A stretch of DNA of 7,423 nt from JANWHZ01 sp964527385 (GCA_964527385.1 CAZGPZ010000050.1:1-7423), one strand, 5' to 3'. Shown: positions 1 through 6,306, numbered from the stretch's first letter. Translations and numbers: made by a program. The notes: a model not told the origin generated them from the sequence alone.

Positions 1-570
1 GATGTTTTTTGCTTCTTCAAGCGCCAATTTGAGCGCCGTGTACTCAGCCTGGTTCTTGGTCGTGATACCAAGGTATTCGCCACGATACACCAGCACGTTC
101 TTCTGGTCGTCGTAAATCACAAAACCACCCGCCGAGGGACCTGGGTTGCCCCTTGAACCGCCATCGGCGTAGATTACTACCTTGCCCGCATGCTGGACGA
201 TATCACTAACGGGGATCATTGGTATGTGGGCAGAAAATGTAAATTGGATGATTTTGGCAGGCGTTTGCATGGTAACATCAGCGCCATAATAACGTCGGAA
301 ATCGGCTAGCATGGCTTCTTTGTTGGCATAGAGGTCATGGCCAGCGAGGTCTTCGTCAGTAATATCACCGATACGTCGTTCAGTAACTTGGTTAATGGTG
401 GCGGTGCCGATCTCCTTCCAGGAAGCTGGGTTTTTGGGGTCGACTTTATCAATGAGTAGCAGCACGTCGTTAACTGACAAGTCTTTGTCGTCGAACAACC
501 TAATCGTTGAGGTCTTCTTGCCAGCCCTGACTAATTCGGCCAACGCGTGATCAAGCTTCAGCTTTTTCAT
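1..570 (-). CDS. ASCH domain-RNase HI fusion protein (3' end outside window)
   Basis: The reading frame is open for 190 codons from the ATG at 570 to the window edge, so the C-terminus is missing. Residues about 1-110 look like an ASCH domain (a PUA-like, RNA-binding fold): the family signature GxKxxxxR is seen as GKKTSTIR at residues 17-24. From about residue 130 the protein is type I RNase H: VIYADGGSRGNPGPSAGG (132-149) carries the first catalytic Asp (D136), and NQAEYTAL (173-180) carries the catalytic Glu (E176). The third catalytic Asp should lie just beyond the edge. RNase HI cuts the RNA strand of RNA-DNA hybrids; the ASCH part probably adds nucleic-acid binding, which is inference. 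No Shine-Dalgarno precedes the ATG, but an extended -10 lies 9 bases upstream, so the mRNA is probably almost leaderless. The domain calls are firm; the function of the fusion is not known to me. Confidence 0.85.
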   Translation of the reverse strand, partial: MKKLKLDHALAELVRAGKKTSTIRLFDDKDLSVNDVLLLIDKVDPKNPASWKEIGTATINQVTERRIGDITDEDLAGHDLYANKEAMLADFRRYYGADVTMQTPAKIIQFTFSAHIPMIPVSDIVQHAGKVVIYADGGSRGNPGPSAGGFVIYDDQKNVLVYRGEYLGITTKNQAEYTALKLALEEAKNI

Positions 571-588
571 ACATATTAGATTATGCCA
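571..588 (-). promoter_or_regulatory. Extended -10 promoter of the ASCH-RNase H gene
   Basis: On the minus strand TGGCATAAT (580-588) is an extended -10 element one base from consensus. Only nine bases separate it from the ATG, which predicts transcription starting about three bases before the start codon. No good -35 is visible. This also explains the absence of a ribosome-binding site. Confidence 0.5.
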
Positions 589-716
589 TACCTTGTCATG
601 GGTGAGAGAACTTTGCTCGGGGTACAGTTATTCTGCTGTGAACCCATAGGAATGACCAAACACGGAAAACTTATACGGCTAGTAGGTGTAATCCTATCAG
701 TTCAAATAATCGTCCT

Positions 717-759
717 AAAAGAAAAGAATGACGCGGTCCAGACGACCGCATCATTCTTT
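717..759 (-). terminator. Intrinsic terminator of tRNA-Pro
   Basis: A 16-bp stem (744-759 with 723-738, all paired, one T-G wobble on the minus strand) closes a five-base loop and is followed by TCTTTT reading leftwards. The 5' arm begins at the last A of the tRNA CCA, so hairpin and mature 3' end touch with no spacer. Confidence 0.85.
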
Positions 760-836
760 GGTCAGGGTGAGAGGATTTGAACCTCCGGTCTCAGGACCCC
801 CAGCCCTGCGCTTTAGCCAAGCTAAGCTACACCCTG
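759..836 (-). tRNA. tRNA-Pro (anticodon GGG), CCA encoded
   Basis: A complete cloverleaf reads on the minus strand. The acceptor CAGGGTG/CACCCTG pairs 7 of 7. The D stem is GCTT/AAGC with a GG-containing ten-base loop. The anticodon stem CAGGG/TCCTG closes the loop CTGGGGG with anticodon GGG (plus-strand 799-801). The variable loop has five bases, and the T arm GGAGG/CCTCT encloses TTCAAAT. The discriminator A (762) is followed by encoded CCA (759-761). It decodes proline CCC/CCU codons. No convincing -35/-10 was found upstream; a weak CATAGA lies 16 bases before the 5' end. A strong terminator abuts the 3' end, so the gene appears to be a single-tRNA unit. Confidence 0.95.
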
Positions 837-1015
837 GAAAATATCAGAACCATCTATGGTTTTTCCATACGCCCGGCACCAAACCACCCAGTTGCCAGAC
901 CTAAAGCAATAGACGGCGACATTATGGAAGCCGGACGCCTACGTGTGATTAACCTGCTATAAGCTAGGTGGGTGCTCGCAACTGACGGCCACGGCCACCA
1001 GTCTGTAAAGCTCCC

Positions 1016-1043
1016 TAATGATTACATATCCAGGTAATCATTA
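1016..1043. repeat. Perfect 10-bp dyad with 8-base spacer
   Basis: TAATGATTAC (1016-1025) is exactly inverted at 1034-1043. It lies in the 228-base gap between the upstream (right-hand) side of tRNA-Pro and the 3' end of the membrane protease gene. There is no T run on either side, so it is not a normal intrinsic terminator; it could be an operator or an RNA-stabilising hairpin at the protease mRNA end. Apart from this and the short dyad TATGG-N5-CCATA near 854-868, nothing is seen in 837-1064. Confidence 0.5.
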
Positions 1044-1064
1044 GCGCGGCTCCGGCTGCTTACA

Positions 1065-1682
1065 TTATACCCCAAATAACAGATGCAAGATAAATTGGTT
1101 TAGGCCGACGATAATACCACCAAAACCTGTCGCTAAAACCAAGAAAATAATTACGAAGAAACCGTACGGTTCGATCCGCGCCATAATCTCCTGCACAGGC
1201 TCGGGCGCGACGGCATATAGCACGCGTGAACCATCGAGCGGTGGAATTGGCACAAGGTTAAAAACAAAGAGCGCAATGTTGATGGTAGTGAATGTCAGCA
1301 GCGCGCCACCCAAAATGCCGCCTATACCCAGATGCAGCAGTAGCGAGCTCACAATTGCCAAAGCGAGGTTCGACAATGGCCCGGCTGCAGCAATCAGCGC
1401 AGCACCGTACTCGCCGTACTTCACGCGGTACGGATTGAAGGGCACGGGGCGCGCGGCCATTATGGGCGCGCATAACAATAAAAACGTTGCTACCGGCAGC
1501 AAAACCGTCGCTAAAGGATCAATGTGGTGCAGCGGATTCAAACTAATTCTCCCTTGTTCTTCAGCGGTAGTATCGCCCAAGCGAAAGCCGACATAGGCGT
1601 GCATGGCCTCGTGAACCGTCATGCCGACCAAGATAGAGGCGATGAAAACAATAATCTCAAACGGCGTAAACCCACACTGCAT
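1065..1682 (-). CDS. Site-2 protease family (M50) membrane metalloprotease
   Basis: A 205-residue polytopic membrane protein. The zinc-binding HEAMH motif (residues 24-28) sits in the first membrane segment. The internal signature RPVPFNPYR ... AAAGPLSN (78-105) is typical of the short YwhC-like M50 branch. NLVPIPPLDG (142-151) near the C-terminus supplies the third zinc ligand, D150. Hydrophobic stretches at about 8-22, 57-76, 94-116, 120-145 and 172-200 indicate several transmembrane helices. The family cleaves substrates inside the membrane; no partner anti-sigma factor or signal protein is encoded nearby, so the substrate is unknown. The length matches the short family form without a PDZ domain. 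No Shine-Dalgarno is present; an extended -10 seven bases upstream implies a leaderless or nearly leaderless transcript. It is divergent from rpmB. Confidence 0.93.
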   Translation of the reverse strand: MQCGFTPFEIIVFIASILVGMTVHEAMHAYVGFRLGDTTAEEQGRISLNPLHHIDPLATVLLPVATFLLLCAPIMAARPVPFNPYRVKYGEYGAALIAAAGPLSNLALAIVSSLLLHLGIGGILGGALLTFTTINIALFVFNLVPIPPLDGSRVLYAVAPEPVQEIMARIEPYGFFVIIFLVLATGFGGIIVGLNQFILHLLFGV

Positions 1683-1689
1683 GTACCTA

Positions 1690-1698
1690 AGTATAGCA
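1690..1698 (-). promoter_or_regulatory. Extended -10 promoter giving a leaderless protease mRNA
   Basis: TGCTATACT on the minus strand is an extended -10 (TGn plus TATACT). Seven bases lie between it and the ATG at 1682, so transcription should begin at the start codon or one base before it. It faces away from the rpmB promoter, whose -35 starts nine bases to the right. Confidence 0.6.
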
Positions 1699-1706
1699 TC
1701 GGCGCG

Positions 1707-1735
1707 TTGACTTATCCCTATAAAACCGCTACAAT
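1707..1735 (+). promoter_or_regulatory. Sigma-70-type promoter of rpmB
   Basis: The -35 TTGACT (1707-1712), a 17-bp spacer and the -10 TACAAT (1730-1735) are each one base from consensus. The predicted start near 1742 gives a 5' leader of about 30 bases. A Shine-Dalgarno AAAGGA (1760-1765) is six bases from the ATG. Confidence 0.85.
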
Positions 1736-1771
1736 AACACCTTAGTCGAAAGTAGCATCAAAGGATTCTCC

Positions 1772-1975
1772 ATGCAAAAATGCGATATCACCGGCAAAGG
1801 CAAGCAATACGGCAGTAACGTTAGCTTTTCCCAACGCCATACCAAGAAAGTTTGGAAGCCAAACCTCCAACGAAAAACGATCATGGTTGATGGGAAACCA
1901 GTCACGCTTAAGGTTAGCACACAGGCTATCCGCACCCTCAAGAAAAAGGGCTTGCTCGGAGCAAGCGCAAAATAG
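1772..1975 (+). CDS. rpmB: 50S ribosomal protein bL28
   Basis: The 67-residue product matches L28 from end to end. The N-terminal MQKCDITGKGKQYGSNVS matches the family opening (C-x-x-(C/T)-GK, then GNNVSHS-like). The central KKVWKPNLQRKTI is the rRNA-binding core, and KVSTQAIRTLKKKGLL is the C-terminal helix. It is a structural protein of the large subunit. Only one of the usual zinc-ligand cysteines remains (C4), so this is a zinc-independent form. The gene is monocistronic, with its own strong promoter, a Shine-Dalgarno and a terminator right after it. It is the only clear plus-strand gene between the tRNA-Pro region and the right end of the window. Confidence 0.96.
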   Translation: MQKCDITGKGKQYGSNVSFSQRHTKKVWKPNLQRKTIMVDGKPVTLKVSTQAIRTLKKKGLLGASAK

Positions 1976-1986
1976 CAAGCTTTTTT
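1950..1986 (+). terminator. Possible early terminator overlapping the rpmB stop codon
   Basis: GCTTGC (1950-1955) can pair with GCAAGC at 1961-1966, or with the identical GCAAGC at 1975-1980, which is followed directly by six T (1981-1986). The second pairing would make an intrinsic terminator overlapping the stop codon; the first would block it. A stronger hairpin lies just downstream. Confidence 0.35.
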
Positions 1987-1995
1987 GCACATAGT

Positions 1996-2023
1996 AAAAT
2001 GCCCCTTGTCCAAGGGGCATTTT
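1996..2023. terminator. Bidirectional terminator between rpmB and the MBL gene
   Basis: AAAATGCCCCTT (1996-2007) pairs perfectly with AAGGGGCATTTT (2012-2023) around a four-base loop. The A and T runs at both ends make it work in either direction, serving rpmB on the plus strand and the MBL-fold gene, which stops at 2038, on the minus strand. Confidence 0.9.
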
Positions 2024-2037
2024 AAATACGGTATGTA

Positions 2038-2664
2038 TCAGCTACGTTCTAATATCACCAGCTGTGTAGTATTATTCAGCGATTCTCCGGGCTTGTACCG
2101 GAACTTGGCAACAGGTTCTTTCTGCTCCATGCTGAGGTTTTTCAGCGCCTGATCAAGCGATTGCTGCTCAACAGGATAATGCACGCCAGCTTCGTCGTAG
2201 TGGGTTGGTATAAAGACCTTCGGTTCGATCTTCTTTACCAAGTGCAAGGCACCGACGGAATCGAGCGTGTAGCCATTGCCGCCGACTGGCGCGACCATCA
2301 CGTCTACCATACCGATAGTTTCAAGCTGGTCGTCGTTGAGTTCCGGGTAAATATGCCCAATGAACAGGTAGTTCGTGTCATCAAACATGACTTTGTACAT
2401 GGTCGCGCTGTGTGCTTTTTCTTCGTCCATGTGCCCACGGGCGGCAATACCAACTATAGATAGGCCAGAAACCTCATACTCGCCGGGTCCGTCTATAACC
2501 AGCCGCGCAGTTTTTGGCACGCCGTGCGCTGCTGTGTAGACTGCGATATCATCTGTGCGTATGACATCCTTTTGGCCGAGCTCGGTCAAATTGTCGTCGA
2601 TTACCAAGCGTACACCCTTGCTGGAGAGTACCAGGCAGTTACCCCCGTAAAATTGTAAATCCAT
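2038..2664 (-). CDS. MBL-fold protein with degenerate metal-binding motif
   Basis: A 208-residue protein resembling the short metallo-beta-lactamase-fold group (UlaG-like, Lactamase_B_3 type). Family landmarks are the opening strand pattern to LVIDDN (20-25), DGPGEYEVSG (58-67), PVGGNGYTLD (126-135) and FIPTHYD (151-157). The usual HxHxDH metal motif, expected right after the strand IAVYT (40-44), is replaced by AAHGVPK, leaving a single His (H47), and the usual GD element appears as GH (103-104). It may thus be a non-catalytic or altered-metal member; this is inference. It starts two bases after the stop of the winged-helix gene; AAGGAG (2670-2675), overlapping that gene's end, serves as its Shine-Dalgarno. 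The two genes are therefore one translationally coupled operon. Natural substrate unknown. Confidence 0.82.
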   Translation of the reverse strand: MDLQFYGGNCLVLSSKGVRLVIDDNLTELGQKDVIRTDDIAVYTAAHGVPKTARLVIDGPGEYEVSGLSIVGIAARGHMDEEKAHSATMYKVMFDDTNYLFIGHIYPELNDDQLETIGMVDVMVAPVGGNGYTLDSVGALHLVKKIEPKVFIPTHYDEAGVHYPVEQQSLDQALKNLSMEQKEPVAKFRYKPGESLNNTTQLVILERS

Positions 2665-2666
2665 AT

Positions 2667-3257
2667 CTACTCCTTGTTTTCTACTAATCCCTGCCGGTCG
2701 ACCAGGACCTGCTTTTTTGATGATAGAACTGTCGCCAAAAACCTATCACGAACTTGCCTGCGGTATGTAAAATCAGCCACCGTCATGACAGTATACCGTA
2801 ACTCTTTGCCCTCTTGCTTCTCGAGGTCAGCAACAAACTTCTGCACGGCGTTTGTATTGGTGCTGCCAACTATGAAGATGTCGACGCCGGCGCTTTCGTC
2901 CCGGGTAAATTTGCCCGTATATATAAGTAGCTCCACGTTGCCAAGCGCTTTGTATTCATCTTTTTGTTGGCTTGCTTTGGCAGCTCCGGCCGACTCATCA
3001 GCATCACCTCCGAAAATTGCCTTGAGCGGGCCGTAGAATTCGTACTGCTGGTTTACCTCGTAATATAGGCGGTTGTTGGTGGTATCGGATACAATGATGC
3101 CGATGTTTAACAAATTCGACAGCTCGCGCCTGACTGAGTTAATCTGCTCGTCAATCTTGCGCGTTATCTCGCGGACGTAAAATGATCGGTTGGGATTGCC
3201 CATGAACAATTGCAACAGCTTAACCCGCGTTTTAGAGCCAAGCAATTGTTCAATCAT
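2667..3257 (-). CDS. Winged-helix regulator with degenerate nucleotidyltransferase-like domain
   Basis: A 196-residue protein. Residues 1-80 are a winged helix-turn-helix of ArsR/MarR type: SKTRVKLLQLFMGNPNRSFYV leads into the recognition helix around INSVRRELSNLLNIGII, and the wing is VSDTTNNRLYYEVN. After a polar linker (about 83-100), residues 105-190 resemble the minimal nucleotidyltransferase fold: VELLIYTGKF aligns with the GS loop and GVDIFIVGS with the DxD strand. The GS dipeptide has become GK and only one Asp remains, so catalysis is unlikely. Similar DNA-binding/NTase-like proteins occur in archaea and CPR bacteria, mostly uncharacterised. It is first in an operon with the MBL-fold gene and may regulate it (inference). 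An extended -10 six bases before the ATG puts the predicted transcript start on the start codon. Confidence 0.78.
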   Translation of the reverse strand: MIEQLLGSKTRVKLLQLFMGNPNRSFYVREITRKIDEQINSVRRELSNLLNIGIIVSDTTNNRLYYEVNQQYEFYGPLKAIFGGDADESAGAAKASQQKDEYKALGNVELLIYTGKFTRDESAGVDIFIVGSTNTNAVQKFVADLEKQEGKELRYTVMTVADFTYRRQVRDRFLATVLSSKKQVLVDRQGLVENKE

Positions 3258-3263
3258 GTCCTC

Positions 3264-3272
3264 ATTGTATCA
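3264..3272 (-). promoter_or_regulatory. Extended -10 promoter of the regulator-MBL operon
   Basis: TGATACAAT on the minus strand (TGn plus TACAAT) is followed by exactly six bases, GAGGAC, and then the ATG at 3257, so +1 coincides with the A of ATG. The AGGA inside those six bases is too close to act as a Shine-Dalgarno. The promoter lies in the 38-base gap after miaA; no terminator is visible there, so read-through from miaA is possible. Confidence 0.6.
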
Positions 3273-3295
3273 AACAGCGCAACAAACCTGAACTG

Positions 3296-4159
3296 TTATC
3301 TGTTAATGAGTGGTGTAATTAATGCAATGGCTTGGTCGTATATGTTTTCGCCGGACAACCAGTGAATATCTTTATTGCGCTTGAACCACGTACGCTGGCG
3401 TTTCGCTAGGCCCAGGTCATCACGGACAAACTGCTGTTTGGCTTCATCCAAGCTCAACTCGCCATTGATAAACCTGGCAATTGCTTTGTAGCCGGGTGTA
3501 CGCAGTGCCTCGACGCTACCATACCGCGCAAGGAGTTTCCTTGTCTCGTCCACCAAGCCCGCTTCTATCATGCCGTCAACGCGCTTCCCGATGCTCCCAG
3601 CAAGCGCCGCGCGTGGTAACGAAATGCCAAGAACAATTGTGTTATCACGTAGTTTTCGGTGTTGGCTCGGAGGTTCGCCGCTCTCTAGCAATCTAGAAAG
3701 GTGTCGGGGATTATCACTGTTTGCAGGCAGTGGCAACTTCGCAGCGACAATCCGTTCTTGTAATTCTTGGATGGTGAGCCCCGTCAGTTTGTGCCGCGCA
3801 GCTGCAGATGGTTTGGCACGAAACTTGTAGTCGTATATAACAGCGTCAACATACAAACCAGTACCGCCAACCATAAACGGCAACCTGCCATGCCCGGCAA
3901 TCGTCGCGATAGCTGATTCCGCTAGGATCTTGAAATCATATGCCGAGAACTCCTCGCCTGGTTCAACTACATCTAAACCGTAATGGGGGACACCCTGCCG
4001 CTCCCGGGCTGTTGGCTTGGCGGTACCAATATCCATGCCGGTATAGACGCTCCGGGAATCTGCCGCGACGATCTCGCCATTAAATCTTTTGGCCAAGGCG
4101 ATAGAAAGGGATGTTTTTCCACTCCCTGTCTCCCCGACGATAACAATGAGCGGGGACAT
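3296..4159 (-). CDS. miaA: tRNA dimethylallyltransferase
   Basis: A 287-residue product, slightly shorter than the usual 300 or so. MiaA transfers a dimethylallyl group from DMAPP to N6 of A37 in tRNAs that read UNN codons. Diagnostic segments are the P-loop GETGSGKT (9-16), AADSRSVYTGMDIGTAKP (32-49; the family D-S-R-Q-V-Y with S for Q), the PHYGLD motif (59-64), MVGGTGLYVDA around residue 100 for substrate binding, and the C-terminal LAKRQRTWFKRN. The start overlaps the stop of the preceding ATL gene by one base (TGATG), indicating translational coupling. It is third in the thrS operon and so probably under the same T-box control. No separate Shine-Dalgarno of note is present. Confidence 0.96.
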   Translation of the reverse strand: MSPLIVIVGETGSGKTSLSIALAKRFNGEIVAADSRSVYTGMDIGTAKPTARERQGVPHYGLDVVEPGEEFSAYDFKILAESAIATIAGHGRLPFMVGGTGLYVDAVIYDYKFRAKPSAAARHKLTGLTIQELQERIVAAKLPLPANSDNPRHLSRLLESGEPPSQHRKLRDNTIVLGISLPRAALAGSIGKRVDGMIEAGLVDETRKLLARYGSVEALRTPGYKAIARFINGELSLDEAKQQFVRDDLGLAKRQRTWFKRNKDIHWLSGENIYDQAIALITPLINR

Positions 4160-4503
4160 CAGAACAACCCTTGTTGCTTTGGCTCAGATCCTGGCGGCCG
4201 CCAAAGCAACGCCTGGATATTAACTGTAAGGTCATCCGCCACGGCTATGCCTTCAGTTTCCAGATGAGCCTTGTGGCCTTGCCTGCCCCCGGGATACCCT
4301 GAGGCTAGACCGCCATGCTTATTGACGACTCGTTGCCACGGTAAGTTTGGGTCGCCAAAGTGAGCGATGCCACCAACGATTCGCGCTGCCCTGGCGTTGC
4401 CGCACAGGGCAGCAAGTTGCCCGTACGTCATGACGCGACCTCTTGGGATCAGGGCGACGACCGCTTCGACGCGTTCACGAAAATTAGGGTCAACGTTATC
4501 CAT
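4159..4503 (-). CDS. Alkyltransferase-like (ATL) protein, MGMT family without catalytic Cys
   Basis: A 114-residue protein of the MGMT DNA-binding domain family. Visible landmarks are FRERVEAVVALIPRGRVMTYG (8-28) with the nucleotide-flipping Tyr (Y27), ARIVGG (40-45) with the Arg finger R41, and PWQRVV (55-60), where true O6-alkylguanine transferases have PCHRV. The Trp in place of the active-site Cys defines ATL proteins, which bind O6-alkylguanine without repairing it and hand the lesion to nucleotide excision repair (established for Atl1 and E. coli YbaZ). I chose the ATG at 4503, four bases after the thrS stop, because it matches where the family fold begins; an in-frame ATG at 4545 would add 14 residues and overlap thrS by 38 bases. 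Neither has a clear Shine-Dalgarno, so re-initiation after thrS is likely. Confidence 0.9.
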   Translation of the reverse strand: MDNVDPNFRERVEAVVALIPRGRVMTYGQLAALCGNARAARIVGGIAHFGDPNLPWQRVVNKHGGLASGYPGGRQGHKAHLETEGIAVADDLTVNIQALLWRPPGSEPKQQGLF

Positions 4504-4507
4504 GAAT

Positions 4508-6289
4508 CTATAGTGAAGTTTTATTAACGCGAGACTTGGCTTCATGCGTTACTGTCTTCAGGAACTCCTCGACAGTCATCGGCTTATGTTCTTCTCTGAC
4601 TTCAAGATCTTTGCGGACGCGCGGCACCAGTTCCCCGCCATCGATTTCTTTTTCGCCGATAACGACGGTATACGGCACTTTCATAAGCTCTGCGGCGCGG
4701 ATTTTCTTGCCCACGGATTCATTAGAATTGTCGACAAGGAGCCTTATGCCCAGGCTTTTTGCCCGTTCAGCTACCTTTTCAGCGAAATCTACCGTTGCCT
4801 GTTCCTGATTCACGGTCAGCAGACGTACCTGTTCCGGTGCCAGCCACAGAGGGAAACGACCGGCTGTGTGCTCGATATATACGCCCAGGAAACGTTCGAT
4901 GGAGCCTAGGATCGCGCAGTGCACCATCACTGGCCGCTGCGCTGCGCCGTCTTCGCCGGTGTATTCGAGCTTGAAGCGCTCAGGCTGCACGAAGTCCACC
5001 TGCACGGTCGCCACCTGGTGCTCGCGGCCAATAGCATCCATCGCCATAATGTCGATCTTCGGTCCGTAAAACGCCGCTTCGCCCGAAGCTTCAAAGAACT
5101 TCAGCTTATTACGCTCCGCTGAATCATGAATGATCTGCTGCGCTTCTTCCCAAAGCTTGGGGTCACCTAGGTATTTATCAGTATCATCGCGATAACTCAG
5201 CCGTGCTGACATTTCTAGCCCAAGCGTCCTATACAAAGTCTGAATATCAGCAATCAAGCTATCGACCACGCCTTCCAGCTGGTCAGGGCGGCAGTAAGCA
5301 TGACTATCGTCCTGTGAAATCGAACGCACGCGCATCAACCCACCGAGTTCACCGGTCTTTTCGTCGCGATAGACCGTAGTTGTCTCGAAGTATTTGATTG
5401 GCAAATCGCGGTAGCTGCGAGGCTGCGAGGCGTAAATCTGGTTGTGGTGCGGACAATTCATCGGCTTCAGTGCAAACTGATCGGACGTTTCCTGGCTTTT
5501 TACCAGAAACAGCTCGTGACCGAATTTGTCCCAGTGACCCGAGACCTTATATAAGTCAGTCTTGGTGATGTGCGGTATCGATACCCGTTGGAAGCCCGAT
5601 GCCTCACGCAAACTTTCTGCAAAATGGGCTAGCTCCTGGCGCATGACAGTTCCACGGGGAGTAAAGAGTGGCAGCCCTGAGCCAACGAGATCAGAAAATA
5701 CAAAGAGATCCAATTCGCGGCCTAGTTTGCGGTGGTCGCGCTTCTTGGCCTCTTCGAGCATCACCAGGTACTTCTTGAGCTCTTCGGGTGTCTCAAACGC
5801 TACACCATACACTCGTTGTAGTTGTTGTTTTGATTGATCGCCGCGCCAGTACGCACCACTGACCTTGGTCAGCGTAAAGGCGTCGGGGTTGATCTCTTTT
5901 GCGTCGTCGACATGCCCGCCGCGGCAGAGATCAACAAAGTCACCAGAGATGTAGAAAGTCAGCTGCTTGCCGTCCTTCGAAAATTCGTCGATCAGTTCCA
6001 ATTTGTATGGGTTCCACGCAAACTCTTTGCGCGCTTCCTCCAAGCTAACTTCCCGGCGTTCAAACTTGCCCCACGATTTAAGTTTTTCGCGCATTCTTTT
6101 CTCAATCTTCGGCAGATCATCTTCAGGAATAGGCGTATCGGTGTCGAAGTCCTCATAGAATCCATTCTCAATTGCCGGACCGACAGTATTCTTCGTCCCG
6201 GGGTACATCTCTACTACCACTGCAGCTAACAGATGCGACAAACTGTGACGAATTCCTTCTACGTGCGACACTTCTGGTCCTTTGCTCAT
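4508..6289 (-). CDS. thrS: Threonyl-tRNA synthetase lacking the TGS domain
   Basis: A 593-residue class II synthetase that charges tRNA-Thr. It starts almost directly in the editing domain: H15 and H19 (HSLSH) with C122 and H126 (CRGGH) reproduce the four editing-site ligands. In the catalytic core, MNCPHH (C279), QDDSHAY (H330) and VMVHCAILGS (H457) give the three zinc ligands at the same mutual spacing as in E. coli ThrRS; FETTTVYRDE is motif 2 and GSIERF is motif 3. The anticodon-binding domain covers about 485-580. The roughly 60-residue N-terminal TGS domain of most bacterial enzymes is absent, and no room for it exists upstream because the leader is occupied by a riboswitch. The start is supported by AAGGAG (6296-6301) six bases before the ATG. 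First gene of the operon with ATL and miaA. Confidence 0.97.
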   Translation of the reverse strand: MSKGPEVSHVEGIRHSLSHLLAAVVVEMYPGTKNTVGPAIENGFYEDFDTDTPIPEDDLPKIEKRMREKLKSWGKFERREVSLEEARKEFAWNPYKLELIDEFSKDGKQLTFYISGDFVDLCRGGHVDDAKEINPDAFTLTKVSGAYWRGDQSKQQLQRVYGVAFETPEELKKYLVMLEEAKKRDHRKLGRELDLFVFSDLVGSGLPLFTPRGTVMRQELAHFAESLREASGFQRVSIPHITKTDLYKVSGHWDKFGHELFLVKSQETSDQFALKPMNCPHHNQIYASQPRSYRDLPIKYFETTTVYRDEKTGELGGLMRVRSISQDDSHAYCRPDQLEGVVDSLIADIQTLYRTLGLEMSARLSYRDDTDKYLGDPKLWEEAQQIIHDSAERNKLKFFEASGEAAFYGPKIDIMAMDAIGREHQVATVQVDFVQPERFKLEYTGEDGAAQRPVMVHCAILGSIERFLGVYIEHTAGRFPLWLAPEQVRLLTVNQEQATVDFAEKVAERAKSLGIRLLVDNSNESVGKKIRAAELMKVPYTVVIGEKEIDGGELVPRVRKDLEVREEHKPMTVEEFLKTVTHEAKSRVNKTSL

Positions 6290-6306
6290 GGATAACTCCT
6301 TCTTTG

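Noticed and set aside
583..962. Overlapping plus-strand frames of 65 and 61 codons
   Set aside because: They run through the tRNA-Pro terminator and the antisense of the tRNA gene itself, have no Shine-Dalgarno and give no recognisable protein.
4504..4545. Upstream ATG at 4545 as the start of the ATL gene
   Set aside because: It would overlap thrS by 38 bases and add residues absent from the family fold, with no better Shine-Dalgarno; kept only as an alternative.
4508..6289. UGA recoding as in SR1/Gracilibacteria
   Set aside because: TGA is the stop of the ATL and MBL genes, and no in-frame TGA is needed to complete any gene here.
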